Assembly: GCA_029572965.1 (NCBI GenBank) | Contig: JAKPQD010000183.1 | Location: forward strand, 1-64,000 | DNA: 64,000 nt | Source: Bacteroidota bacterium | GTDB lineage: Bacteria; Bacteroidota; Bacteroidia; Bacteroidales; DTGW01 | Direction: 5' to 3' | In this document: one piece after another, positions 40,673 to 49,617 of the stretch | Layout of the letters: each line of letters opens with the position of its first letter | Position numbering within the stretch: position 1 is the first letter of the stretch | Made by a program: the position numbers and the translations under genes | The notes under the pieces: model-generated | What the model saw: the letters and a program-made list of their open reading frames with translations, nothing else | Databases searched by the model: none | Told to the model about the DNA's origin: nothing

Positions 40673-42526
40673 TTATTTTTTTACTATCTTGTTTACACTT
40701 ACAGCGCCATTGCTCATAGTCAATTTCATGAAATATATCCCGCTGTTGAGGTTACTAATATTTGCACTGGAGTTGTTACTGTTAATATTAGCTACTTTCA
40801 ATACAATTTGTCCAACATTGTTCAATACTTCCAATGAAGAAATTTCGTTTTCGCATTTAACCTGAACCAAATCCATTGCCGGGTTAGGCCAGATGCTTGC
40901 TGTTGCAACAGATGTACTTCCAACAGCAACATTGCTTTTTACTTCTAAGGCAAACGTTGAACTTATACCTGAACCGTCTTTAGCAACAGCTTTGATGGTC
41001 ACATTACCTGCTTTTAGAGGGGTTACTAATCCGCTTTCGCTTACCGAAGCAACGTCGCTTCCAGATTCAATACTCCAGCTAACTTCTTTAGATACTGCAT
41101 TGTCTGGGGTCACTGTAGCCGAAAGCTGAAGTGTTTCAGTAGTTTTAATGGATGTAACGTTGCCAGCAGCACTTATAACTATAGATGTTACAGCAGCGCC
41201 AAATGAAGAACCTTTAGTCAAGAGCACAGAACCTGATTCGGGGATAAACACAGGAGCTGTTACTACTATTGGAAATTGTACTTTTACATTATCGAGGTTG
41301 TTTAAAGTATCATTTTTACCATTAACTAACCATGCTTTAGCATTGCTTAAAGGGTTATTGGTCCCTTTTGTAGAGATAAACTTGCTGTATCCGGCAAAAA
41401 TACTGTTCTTAATCACCAAAGAGTCTTCACCCGCAGCTTTTTGGGTTACATCACCATCAATAACTACACCGCCTTTTACAAAACCGGTTGAGAACAGGTT
41501 GTATATCTGCAAGCGGGTGTTACGGCGAAGTAACATAGCTACATCATGCTTTTGATTGGCAGATTCATCTGTTTTTGGCCCAAAAAGGCTGACATTACTA
41601 AAAACTGCGGCAGTGTAAGGCTTGTTATAGCTTGAGTTAGCATCATTGTCTGATTCAAAACCACGAGCGCCATCGGTATCGCATACTTTTGGGTCACGGA
41701 CAGCTAAAGCAAATTGCACCTTTCCTACATATCCATTGTCTGTATCAAAGTCATCATCTTCAGTAGCCAATGCAATGAGGTGTTTGCAATTTACGCTTCC
41801 GCCAAACCATTCAAAAGCATCGTCTCCACTAAATGAAACCTGAACATAGTCAATTGTTGTTCCGCTACCAACACTACCCATAGTAAGTCCATTGATTTCG
41901 TTGCCGGCGCCATCAATATCATACCCGGGAAACTCAATACGAACATATTTCAATATGCCCGAATTGTCATTTTCAACTGCCTGGTCACCAGCACCAAAAT
42001 AAGCACCTACACCACCTTCAATCAGGGTATTGTTAGATTTGTTATTGGTTGCTTTTCCGCAAATAATTACACCGGCCCAGTCACTGGCAGCTCTTGAACC
42101 TTTTGGTTTGATTGATGTAAATACGATAGGTTTATCGACAGTTCCCTCGGCAATAAGTTTGCCCCCTCTTTCTACTATCAAAGCAGCCGAAGACTCACCC
42201 CTTATTATAGTTCCTTTTTCTATTGTAAGGGTAGCGCCATCTTTGACATAAACCCAACCACTAAGTTTTACAACGCCACTAATACTTGTGTTGCTTGTAA
42301 TTTTATATCCGGCAGCGTAAGAAAGTTCTCCATTGCCAAGTGTAGTTGTAGTTTCAGGATAATCTGTATTTTGTGGGTCAAAATTTGCCCAGCCTTTTGT
42401 CCAGTCTTCATTTCCAAAAGCGCCAACATAGCTTACTTTTTCAAAGAAAGGGTCGTTAATACTTTGAGCATTGGCTCCAATAACAGAAGCAATGGCTAAA
42501 ATTGATACGAGTAATGTTTTTTTCAT
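40673..42526 (-). CDS. Secreted beta-helix-like protein with BIG2 domain and T9SS sorting domain
   Basis: The 617-residue protein starts MKKTLLVSILAIASVIGANA (signal peptide). It has a long region of short repeating beta strands (GWVYVKDGATLTIEKGTIIR, GGKLIAEGTVDKPIVFTSIK, DAFEWFGGSVNCKHLIALAT) typical of right-handed beta-helix surface proteins. An Ig-like BIG2 domain follows (ETLQLSATVTPDNAVSKEVS), then a T9SS type A sorting domain (SIWPNPAMDLVQVK...). Its substrate or ligand is unknown. The ATG at 42526 is chosen over one at 42550 because it gives a clean signal peptide. Confidence 0.82.
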   Translation of the reverse strand: MKKTLLVSILAIASVIGANAQSINDPFFEKVSYVGAFGNEDWTKGWANFDPQNTDYPETTTTLGNGELSYAAGYKITSNTSISGVVKLSGWVYVKDGATLTIEKGTIIRGESSAALIVERGGKLIAEGTVDKPIVFTSIKPKGSRAASDWAGVIICGKATNNKSNNTLIEGGVGAYFGAGDQAVENDNSGILKYVRIEFPGYDIDGAGNEINGLTMGSVGSGTTIDYVQVSFSGDDAFEWFGGSVNCKHLIALATEDDDFDTDNGYVGKVQFALAVRDPKVCDTDGARGFESDNDANSSYNKPYTAAVFSNVSLFGPKTDESANQKHDVAMLLRRNTRLQIYNLFSTGFVKGGVVIDGDVTQKAAGEDSLVIKNSIFAGYSKFISTKGTNNPLSNAKAWLVNGKNDTLNNLDNVKVQFPIVVTAPVFIPESGSVLLTKGSSFGAAVTSIVISAAGNVTSIKTTETLQLSATVTPDNAVSKEVSWSIESGSDVASVSESGLVTPLKAGNVTIKAVAKDGSGISSTFALEVKSNVAVGSTSVATASIWPNPAMDLVQVKCENEISSLEVLNNVGQIVLKVANINSNNSSANISNLNSGIYFMKLTMSNGAVSVNKIVKK

Positions 42527-42667
42527 AAAAAATAAAATTTGGTTATACATTTTTTGCTGTGGTAAAAGTATCCTTGGTATATTTTGTAAGCGTTAACGGA
42601 GTATTAACTAATTGTAAATTAGCCGGGAGGAATAACACACCTTTTTATCAAAAAACCATTTTATAGG

Positions 42668-43471
42668 TTATTGCAATTGTTTTTGGTCAATAATGATAAG
42701 TTTATCAATAAGTTCATCTTTTTTCTTTTTTTTGTTTTCGGGTTCTACAGGCACTGTAAAATATACAATAGTACCTTTGCCTTGTTCTGAGTCAATCCAA
42801 ATATGTCCTTCCATAAGTTCAATGAGTTTTCTGGCAATAGTAAGCCCAATGCCCAGTCCTCCATATTCACAATTGCTATTTCGGACAAATTGCTCAAATA
42901 CCATTTTTACTGACGATTGGGGCATTCCTATCCCTGTATCTTTCACATAGCAATGCACTCCCCGGCCTCTTATCATATAGCCAAATTCAATTTTACCTAT
43001 ATGCGTAAATTTCATGGCATTATCTATGATATATTTCCATATTTGAGTAAACCTTGCCCGGTCTATATCGATAAATATATCTCTATAGCAATCGTCTTTA
43101 TATATTAAAAGTTCAATAGGCTTATTATCTTTATCCAGTTGTTTTTGATAATCAATGTAAAGCGATTCCATTAGTTCGTTAAGGTCGCATTTTACCGGGT
43201 GTAGATGAAGCTTATTGGTTTCAAGTTTTGACAAGTCAACCAAATCATTAACAAGATTTAGGAGTTGAAAACATGAGAAATTCATAGCTTCTACAAGTTC
43301 AGCTATTTCTTTATCTCCATGACAATGGTTTTGGATGAGGTTGGCAAAGCCAATGATAGCATTCATTGGGGTACGCAATTCATGGTTAAGGTTTTTCAAA
43401 AATGCTTTTTCGAGGCTGTTTTGTTCAAGCTCCCTGAAATTAGGCATTGGGTTGTTTGAATCCATTATCAT
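42668..43471 (-). CDS. Soluble histidine kinase without visible sensor domain
   Basis: The 267-residue protein starts MIMDSNNPMPNF. It has the H-box KNLNHELRTPMNAIIGFANL near residue 30 and the HATPase boxes YIIDNAMKFTHIG, VKDTGIGMPQ and GLGIGLTIARKLIELMEG. There is no sensor or receiver domain and no transmembrane helix. Either ATG of the opening pair could be used. The input and the partner regulator are unknown. A full-length HisKA-HATPase unit of this size usually takes its signal from a partner protein. Confidence 0.88.
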   Translation of the reverse strand: MIMDSNNPMPNFRELEQNSLEKAFLKNLNHELRTPMNAIIGFANLIQNHCHGDKEIAELVEAMNFSCFQLLNLVNDLVDLSKLETNKLHLHPVKCDLNELMESLYIDYQKQLDKDNKPIELLIYKDDCYRDIFIDIDRARFTQIWKYIIDNAMKFTHIGKIEFGYMIRGRGVHCYVKDTGIGMPQSSVKMVFEQFVRNSNCEYGGLGIGLTIARKLIELMEGHIWIDSEQGKGTIVYFTVPVEPENKKKKKDELIDKLIIIDQKQLQ

Positions 43472-43772
43472 CTTTTTTAAGATTAGTTATAGAGCAAAGA
43501 AAAGCCTCTAATGCTACCTCAAAAAAAGCTAAATATTAAGGAATGGTTAATTATTTCATCCGTAAATAATTTTTTTATCAAGGTCAGATGAACCCCGAAA
43601 AGCTATGCGAAAGAAAACTCGTCCCGACTATTCGATTCGGGATTTATCCTTGTTTGTGTTTAACGAAACATGCTCGTTTCATTAGAAAAACGAAAATAGC
43701 AAAACCTTTTACAGCAGTATTTTGCGAAGATGGTTTTAAAGAATTTACTACCAATATCGTTTAGTCAAGACT

Positions 43773-43841
43773 CTGACAGGTTTTGCAAACGCTGTCAGGT
43801 CAGAGTGGTACTAACCCGACAGCGTCTTTCAGACCTGCCGG
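43773..43841. repeat. Large imperfect inverted repeat (REP-like)
   Basis: Two 28-nt arms match at about 20 positions when one is reversed and complemented (best core ACGCTGTC.GGT), followed by a T run at 43844-43851. This looks like a dispersed Bacteroidota palindromic repeat. It could also terminate transcription from the left, but no plus-strand gene lies immediately to its left. Confidence 0.55.
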
Positions 43842-43916
43842 CGTTTTTTTTAATAATTAACTAAACGACATTGAGTTTACTACTGTTATTTTTTTAACAA
43901 AAAACCCCTGAAAAGG

Positions 43917-43946
43917 TTTGCTACTTTAATTTTTTTAATACCTTTG
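43917..43946 (+). promoter_or_regulatory. Bacteroidota-type promoter of korAB
   Basis: TTTG (43917-43920), an 18-nt spacer and TACCTTTG (43939-43946) match the consensus and are identical in both elements and spacing to the rpsL promoter. The predicted start is near 43952, so the coding start is downstream (ATG at 44022). Confidence 0.75.
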
Positions 43947-44021
43947 CATGCTATAATTATTCACACGTATTGTATAAATATTCATAATTTTTTAATTGGT
44001 GGATTTCCAGAGAGGTTGAAA

Positions 44022-45860
44022 ATGACTAAAAAGACAAAAGTTAAGGAATTAGACAACGTAGTTGTTAAGTTTGTTGGCGACTCGGGTGATGGGATGCAGC
44101 TTACAGGGACACTTTTCTCTGATAGCGCTGCGGTATTTGGTAATGATCTGGCCACTTTCCCGGATTACCCAGCCGAAATCAGGGCCCCGCACAATACAGT
44201 AGCCGGAGTATCGGGCTTTCAGGTACACATTGGCAAAAGCAAAGTCAATTCTTTTGGGGACTTATGCCATGTACTTGTGGCCATGAACCCTGCATCGCTC
44301 AAAGCAAACCTGAAAGTAGCCGAACGTGGTGCTACTATCATTGTTGATGTTGATGCATTTGACGAAGAAGCCATAAAAAAAGCAGGTTACCTGTCAAATC
44401 CGCTTGAAGACAAAAGCCTGGAAGGCTACAACCTTATTAAAGCCCCTATTACTACCCTGACCAGGGGAGCTTTGGCAGATTCAGGGCTCAACAAAAAGCA
44501 GGTGGACAAAACCAAAAATATGTTTGCCCTTGGCATGATATATTATTTGTTCAACCGCGATTTGCAGCACACAATTGAATATTTGTCAGATAAGTTTTCT
44601 GAAAAAGGAGAAATGCTTGAAGCTAACAAAAAGGTACTTCAGGCTGGTTATGATTTTGCAGATACTATTGAAGCGCTGGATTCTACATTCCAGGTTTCAC
44701 CAGCAAAACTCGAAAAAGGCAAATACCGCAATATCACTGGTAATGTAGCTGCAGCCTGGGGATTGTTAGCTGCTGCCGAGAAGGCCAATTTGCCTTTGTA
44801 CCTCGGTTCGTACCCAATCACGCCGGCTACAGATATTTTAGTTGAATTAAGCAAACATAAATCATTAGGAGCTAAGGTTTTTCAGGCAGAAGATGAAATT
44901 GCCGGTATTACATCGGCTATTGGTGCGGCCTTTGCCGGCAACCTTGCAGTTACAACTACCTCCGGGCCAGGGCTTTCATTAAAAGTAGAAGCTATGGGGT
45001 TAGCTGTAATTACTGAACTCCCACTTGTTATCATTGACGTACAGAGGGCGGGGCCTTCAACTGGCATGCCTACCAAGTCGGAGCAAAGCGACTTATATCA
45101 GGCATTGTTTAGCCGTAATGGCGATGCCCCCATTCCTGTAATTGCAGCATCTTCTTCAGCCAACTGCTTTTATTATGCTTTTGAAGCTGCCCGTATTGCA
45201 TTAGAACACATGACCCCTGTTATCCTTTTAACAGACGGTTTCTTAGGCAATGGTTCTCAGCTTTTCAGGATACCCAAAATGGCCGATTTGCCTGTCATAA
45301 ATCCTCCAATTGCAGCGCCAAACGAACCCGATTATAAACCTTATCGCCGCAACCCCGACACACTTGTTCGCCGCTGGGCATTTCCGGGTACCCCGGGTTT
45401 GCGCCACCGTATTGGGGGCCTCGAAAAGGAAAATGTTACCGGAGTTGTTACTACTGATGCCGCTAATCACGAGCTGATGGTCAAATTAAGGGCAGAGAAG
45501 GTAAACAAAATATCTTCACGTATCCCAAAACAGACAGTAACAGGAGCTCAACAAGGGGATTTGCTAATTGTTTCATGGGGTAGTTCTGAAGGGGTTATAC
45601 AAACCGTAGTTGAATCTATGGCAGCCGATGGGAAGAAAGTAGGCCATGCCCATTTCAACTACATCATGCCTTTGCCAACCAATGTGGATGAAATTTTTAA
45701 CAATTTCAAAAAAATCATTGTTGCCGAGCAAAATATGGGACAGTTTGTGAATTACCTCCGTATGGCCCATCCTGCTTTTCAGTACGAGCAATACAACAAA
45801 GTACAAGGGCTGCCTTTTACCGAAACCGAAATTAAAAATGTTATCAGCAAGTTATTGTAA
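44022..45860 (+). CDS. korA: 2-oxoacid:acceptor oxidoreductase, fused gamma/alpha subunit (KorA-type)
   Basis: This is one subunit of the ferredoxin-dependent 2-oxoglutarate (or related 2-oxoacid) oxidoreductase. The 612-residue protein begins MTKKTKVKELDNVVVKFVGD. The N-terminal gamma-like domain (about 15-200) has GDSGDGMQLTGTLFSDSAAV. The alpha domain follows, with GNVAAAWGLLAAAEKANLPL, GSYPITPATDILVELSKHKS and VQRAGPSTGMPTKSEQSDLY. The start at 44022 is chosen because the promoter ends at 43946; an in-frame TTG at 43944 lies inside the promoter. korB follows 21 nt downstream. Confidence 0.94.
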   Translation: MTKKTKVKELDNVVVKFVGDSGDGMQLTGTLFSDSAAVFGNDLATFPDYPAEIRAPHNTVAGVSGFQVHIGKSKVNSFGDLCHVLVAMNPASLKANLKVAERGATIIVDVDAFDEEAIKKAGYLSNPLEDKSLEGYNLIKAPITTLTRGALADSGLNKKQVDKTKNMFALGMIYYLFNRDLQHTIEYLSDKFSEKGEMLEANKKVLQAGYDFADTIEALDSTFQVSPAKLEKGKYRNITGNVAAAWGLLAAAEKANLPLYLGSYPITPATDILVELSKHKSLGAKVFQAEDEIAGITSAIGAAFAGNLAVTTTSGPGLSLKVEAMGLAVITELPLVIIDVQRAGPSTGMPTKSEQSDLYQALFSRNGDAPIPVIAASSSANCFYYAFEAARIALEHMTPVILLTDGFLGNGSQLFRIPKMADLPVINPPIAAPNEPDYKPYRRNPDTLVRRWAFPGTPGLRHRIGGLEKENVTGVVTTDAANHELMVKLRAEKVNKISSRIPKQTVTGAQQGDLLIVSWGSSEGVIQTVVESMAADGKKVGHAHFNYIMPLPTNVDEIFNNFKKIIVAEQNMGQFVNYLRMAHPAFQYEQYNKVQGLPFTETEIKNVISKLL

Positions 45861-45881
45861 GACGTTAAAGGAAAAGAAATA

Positions 45882-46922
45882 ATGGATGCAATATATAATT
45901 CTATCGAAAAATCAAGCAAAGAGCTTACTAAAGAAGACTTTCAAAGTGGCCAGATGGTAAAATGGTGCCCCGGTTGTGGAGCTCATGTTATCCTGGCTTC
46001 TATTCTCAATACATTCCCTAAAATTGGGTACAACCAAGATAAGTTTGTTTTTGTTTCAGGAATAGGCTGTTCTTCACGTTTCCCTTATTATATAAACACG
46101 TATGGTTTTCATGGCATTCATGGGAGGGCTTCTGCTATTGCAACTGGTGTAAAGCTCGCCAATCCTGGTCTTAGTGTATGGGTTGCTACTGGCGATGGCG
46201 ACTCGCTTGCCATTGGAGGCAACCACTTTATGCACGCCGTTCGTCGTAACATCGATTTAAATATTATATTGTTCAACAACCAAATATATGGGCTTACTAA
46301 AGGACAGTTTTCGCCTACTTCGCCAATGGGCTCTGTTACAAAAACATCACCTTTTGGCACTATTGAACCTCCTGTAAACCCTGGCAAATTAGTGCTTGGA
46401 GTTGGTGGCTCTTTCTTTGCCCGTGTTCCTGACAACAATGCTCATTTATTAGGCGAAGCAGTATATGCTGCAGCTAAACATGACGGCACCTCAGTTGTTG
46501 AGGTACTTCAAAACTGTATTATCTTTAATGATAAGGCTCACGAAGCATGGGTAGGCAAAGAAGCCCGTGAAGAAAACATGTTAGTGCTTGAGCATGGCAA
46601 GCCAATGCTTTTTGGTAAAAACATGAAAAAAGGACTCATGTTCAAAAATGGTAAATTGTTAGTTGTTGAGGTTGGTAAAGATGGCGTAAAAGAAAGCGAC
46701 ATACTTGTTCATGATATGTACGATGACAATCCCGGCTTACAGATTATGCTAATAGAAATGGCCCCTCCTCATTTCCCTGTTGCAGTTGGCATTATCAGGG
46801 CTGCAAAGCGTGATACCTATGACGACCTTTTTTATGAACAAATAGAGTCGGCCAAGAAAAGCTCAGACATCAAATGTGTAGATGACCTCTTGAACAGTGG
46901 CACTGTTTTTGAAATAAGATAA
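45882..46922 (+). CDS. korB: 2-oxoacid:acceptor oxidoreductase, beta subunit (KorB-type)
   Basis: This is the thiamine-diphosphate and iron-sulfur subunit partnering the upstream KorA. The 346-residue protein has MVKWCPGCGAHVILASILN and GIGCSSRFPYYINTYGFHG with the [4Fe-4S] cysteines, and the TPP motif VATGDGDSLAIGGNHFMH followed by LFNNQIYGLTKGQFSPTSP. Together KorAB carry out CoA-dependent oxidative decarboxylation with ferredoxin, typical of anaerobic Bacteroidota. Confidence 0.95.
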   Translation: MDAIYNSIEKSSKELTKEDFQSGQMVKWCPGCGAHVILASILNTFPKIGYNQDKFVFVSGIGCSSRFPYYINTYGFHGIHGRASAIATGVKLANPGLSVWVATGDGDSLAIGGNHFMHAVRRNIDLNIILFNNQIYGLTKGQFSPTSPMGSVTKTSPFGTIEPPVNPGKLVLGVGGSFFARVPDNNAHLLGEAVYAAAKHDGTSVVEVLQNCIIFNDKAHEAWVGKEAREENMLVLEHGKPMLFGKNMKKGLMFKNGKLLVVEVGKDGVKESDILVHDMYDDNPGLQIMLIEMAPPHFPVAVGIIRAAKRDTYDDLFYEQIESAKKSSDIKCVDDLLNSGTVFEIR

Positions 46923-46946
46923 AATTATTTTTCTGTTATAAAACCA

Positions 46947-46989
46947 AAAGCCTTTCAGATTTTTTGTCACCGAAAGGCTTTTTTATTTA
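46947..46989 (+). terminator. Terminator of korAB
   Basis: AAAAGCCTTTC and GAAAGGCTTTT form a perfect 11-bp stem with a 15-nt loop, followed by a T-rich tail. It lies 25 nt after the korB stop. Confidence 0.85.
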
Positions 46990-47344
46990 TTACTTGTTAC
47001 TTCAACGGAAACCCAAACTTCTGGTAAATATTATCCCTATCCACAGCAGGATGTTGTATGCTCCCGCTGGCCTTGGCTTCCTGTACACTCACGTATTCGC
47101 GCAGCTCATCGGTGGAGTCAATACCGTTGTTGTTTTTGTTGGCCTCAGTGGCTGTTAGTGCCTCCGTTCGGCTAACGCTCTGCCATAGCCATAAGTATTT
47201 TATCAGGCTGTAGTCTATTAAGGGTGTCTGAAGCTGAAACCTCAGACGAACGAAGCGCAATCTGCCGTATCACAAACCACGTTCGGTAGTGTCTCGTAAA
47301 TTGCTCCCTTTGCCTCCGGGTAATTGGTTACAAACTTTCAAAAA
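46984..47344. other. Gap between korB and nrfA with a possible gene remnant
   Basis: The gap holds an 87-codon minus-strand open frame (46997-47260) without recognisable similarity. Its base composition is richer in G and C than the flanks. It may be a degraded fragment. Nothing else is visible. Confidence 0.4.
46997..47260 (-). pseudogene. Unrecognised open frame, possible gene remnant
   Basis: An 87-residue frame ends in QHPAVDRDNIYQKFGFPLK. The C-terminal 40 residues look protein-like (polar, balanced), whereas the N-terminus (RFVRLRFQLQTPLIDYSLIK) does not. It lies downstream of nrfA on the same strand but on the far side of a stretch without signals. I cannot name it, and it may be spurious. 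Confidence 0.2.
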
Positions 47345-48802
47345 CTATTTCCAATCGGTCTTTAATTTCTTCAAAAATAATTGTTTTTCTTTTTCTATAG
47401 TGGGCATGTCAAGCCCAACTGCTTTCTGTGCATTAGCTTTGGTGCTAATATCCGGAATAGCAATATCTTCTATGATGCCTTTTTTAGCTGATATTTTTGA
47501 CAAAATAAGCCTGGCTTGCTGTGTTTTTTCAATACCTGTAGCTATAATACGCATAACTTCAATAGGGGCGTGAAAAGCTGCACCATGACTGGCTGCTGCA
47601 AAGTCCCATCTCCATTGGGCATGCCTGATTTCGGTTAAGGCAGGTTTCATGTCTGTCGCTGTAGCGCCATTGTCCCATGCTGCCTTAGCTTCGTAATGGG
47701 CTTTTACCAACAGTTTTTCAAGGATTTGTTTTTGTTCGGCAATTTTATCCTGACGTTCATATACTGTTCTTAGTAGTTCTGCCTCACTTTCGCGGTGGCA
47801 TATCTGGCAAGTGTTAGAAATGTTGTTGAGCGGGCTTTGTATATGGTGGTCAGTGAATTTTCTTCCGCCTTCACTCTTATAAGGCATGTGACAATCAGCA
47901 CAAGCCAATCCCCTTTGGGCATGTATGCCCATCGAATATATTTCATAGTCAGGGTGCTGGGCTTTAATCATGTTTGCTTTGCTGATGCTGTGTGTCCAGT
48001 CTGAAAATTCTATAGCATCGTAATATTTTTCAATGTTATCAACGTCCATTCCTTTGTCCCACGGAAATGTCAGGTATTTTCCATCACCTTTAAAGTAATA
48101 CTCAACATGGCATTGGGCGCAAACGAGGCTTCGCATCTCTTGTTGGCTAACTTTGGCAATGTCTTTGCCATTTCGTTTGAAAGCTTCGAGCAGCGCCGGA
48201 CGGGTAATTTGAAGATCCATTGTAGCCGGGTCATGGCAGTCTGCACAGCCAATGGGGTTTTTGATTTCTGTTATGAAAGTGGACCATTTTTGATGATAAA
48301 AACTATCAATACCCATTTTATTCATTAACCTGGGAACATCCGGGCTTTTGCATGTCCAGCATGTGGCGGGCATAGGGTCTGTACCTGGCTTTGCAGGAGC
48401 AGCAGTTCTAAGTGTAGTAATAATGTCGTCCACGGCATAATAGTGCCCGCGTCCTTGCCTGTAATCCTTGCTAAAAGGATAACCAGCCCACAGGACGACC
48501 ATTTCCGGAGCTTCTTCTAACATATCAATGGTTGCACTTCCACCATATTTGCTTTTAAAGCTGGTGTCGGCGGTCTGCAGATAGCTCTGATACTCATCTT
48601 TATAATATTGCCCCCAAACTTTGTTGTCGCTTTCAAAAGCTTTAATGTCAGCTTTAGGTTTGTTTATTATAATTGCTTCGGTACGACGTTCCATGATGGA
48701 GGATGCCAATAAGCCTATAAAAAAAGTAACTACCATGGTAATGAAAAATATAACCCATCCCATCCAGGGCTTTTCTTTGATTATTTGGTTTACAGCTTTC
48801 AT
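47345..48802 (-). CDS. nrfA: Cytochrome c nitrite reductase, catalytic subunit
   Basis: NrfA reduces nitrite to ammonium with six electrons at the outer face of the cytoplasmic membrane. The 485-residue protein starts with an uncleaved or signal-anchor helix (about 14-35). It then carries the special lysine-ligated heme motif CWTCK at 148-152 and four CxxCH hemes: CADCH about 186, CAQCH about 228, CADCH about 301 and CQICH about 332. The pentaheme layout is that of NrfA, and electrons come from NrfH, encoded upstream. A close relative acting on hydroxylamine or sulfite cannot be excluded. Confidence 0.96.
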   Translation of the reverse strand: MKAVNQIIKEKPWMGWVIFFITMVVTFFIGLLASSIMERRTEAIIINKPKADIKAFESDNKVWGQYYKDEYQSYLQTADTSFKSKYGGSATIDMLEEAPEMVVLWAGYPFSKDYRQGRGHYYAVDDIITTLRTAAPAKPGTDPMPATCWTCKSPDVPRLMNKMGIDSFYHQKWSTFITEIKNPIGCADCHDPATMDLQITRPALLEAFKRNGKDIAKVSQQEMRSLVCAQCHVEYYFKGDGKYLTFPWDKGMDVDNIEKYYDAIEFSDWTHSISKANMIKAQHPDYEIYSMGIHAQRGLACADCHMPYKSEGGRKFTDHHIQSPLNNISNTCQICHRESEAELLRTVYERQDKIAEQKQILEKLLVKAHYEAKAAWDNGATATDMKPALTEIRHAQWRWDFAAASHGAAFHAPIEVMRIIATGIEKTQQARLILSKISAKKGIIEDIAIPDISTKANAQKAVGLDMPTIEKEKQLFLKKLKTDWK

Positions 48803-48817
48803 ATTATTTATTTTGGT

Positions 48818-49387
48818 TTAGTTCTTCAATAAATGGCTCAACCATTCCGGAACAGGGCTTTCAGGCAGTGGAACCCTGGCATTAGGCACAGACGATAAGC
48901 TTTTTACCCTTCCATGGGGCGTTTCCCTATGACAATTCCAACAGTCTCGGCTTTTTATTTCCTGGGTTTGTTTGGCATTTTGAAACAACCTGCCAAAAAC
49001 AGCTTTATGGCACCTCAGGCAGTTTTCGCCTACAACTTCAACTCCTGCTTCATTCATTTTTATGGTTTGAGGCTCAAGCCTGAGTGTGAAAATAGTGGCA
49101 TGGCGCAAGCCATCTTTTGCTTTGAAAAGGTACCTAACCAAAAAGTTTTGATGAGGAACATGACAGTCGTTGCAAACACCTCTCTTGTGCGAACTGTGAA
49201 ACCATGTAACATATTCAGTAGCCATAACATGGCAGTTTACGCAAGTCTCGGGTCTGTCAGACAGGTATGACCAGGCTTTTGAAATATAAAAAATATAAAA
49301 ACCAAGGCCAAAAACAATTCCAAGCGTTACAATGGCAGTAAAGTGCCATTCTTCTGAAGGGATAATTTTAAAAAACCATTTTTTCAT
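48818..49387 (-). CDS. nrfH: Cytochrome c nitrite reductase, membrane-anchored NrfH subunit
   Basis: The 189-residue protein has one transmembrane helix (about 16-36) and four heme motifs: CVNCH, CNDCH, CLRCH and CWNCH. This is the NapC/NirT/NrfH family that takes electrons from menaquinol. It ends 15 nt before nrfA and is surely cotranscribed with it. Bacteroidota use menaquinone, so the module can support anaerobic nitrite respiration or detoxification. Confidence 0.95.
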   Translation of the reverse strand: MKKWFFKIIPSEEWHFTAIVTLGIVFGLGFYIFYISKAWSYLSDRPETCVNCHVMATEYVTWFHSSHKRGVCNDCHVPHQNFLVRYLFKAKDGLRHATIFTLRLEPQTIKMNEAGVEVVGENCLRCHKAVFGRLFQNAKQTQEIKSRDCWNCHRETPHGRVKSLSSVPNARVPLPESPVPEWLSHLLKN

Positions 49388-49617
49388 CCGAGGGGGCGTT
49401 TATGGTAAATTTACAATAAACTGCTTTATATTCAATGGTTTCTTTCAGAAAAAATTGCGTATATTTGATTAATTGACGGTAGTTTGGCCATATTTAATTA
49501 AGATATTTTCTTTTTATAAGAATATATTTAGTAAATTTAAAACTTAAAATGTTAGTTGTCGTAAAACAGCTAAAATGTTTTTGAACTGATTTTTAACTAA
49601 GAAAAAATTTCGCAAAC
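49388..49617. promoter_or_regulatory. Divergent promoter region nrfH / MCP-like gene
   Basis: This 230-nt gap separates nrfH from the second MCP-like gene. On the minus strand a TAAATTTA sequence at 49413-49406 lies 19 nt after a TTG and could be a weak nrfH promoter. No regulator site was recognised. Confidence 0.3.

Larger units (their letters stand above)
43472..44021. other. Non-coding gap between divergent kinase and korA
   Basis: No gene is visible. The gap holds a CCCGA/TCGGG short inverted repeat near 43623-43643, a larger inverted repeat at 43773-43841, and the korA promoter at 43917-43946 followed by a leader of about 70 nt. Confidence 0.6.

Noticed and set aside
43944-44021. Upstream in-frame start for korA
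   Set aside because: It lies within the TACCTTTG promoter element, and the added residues lack family similarity.
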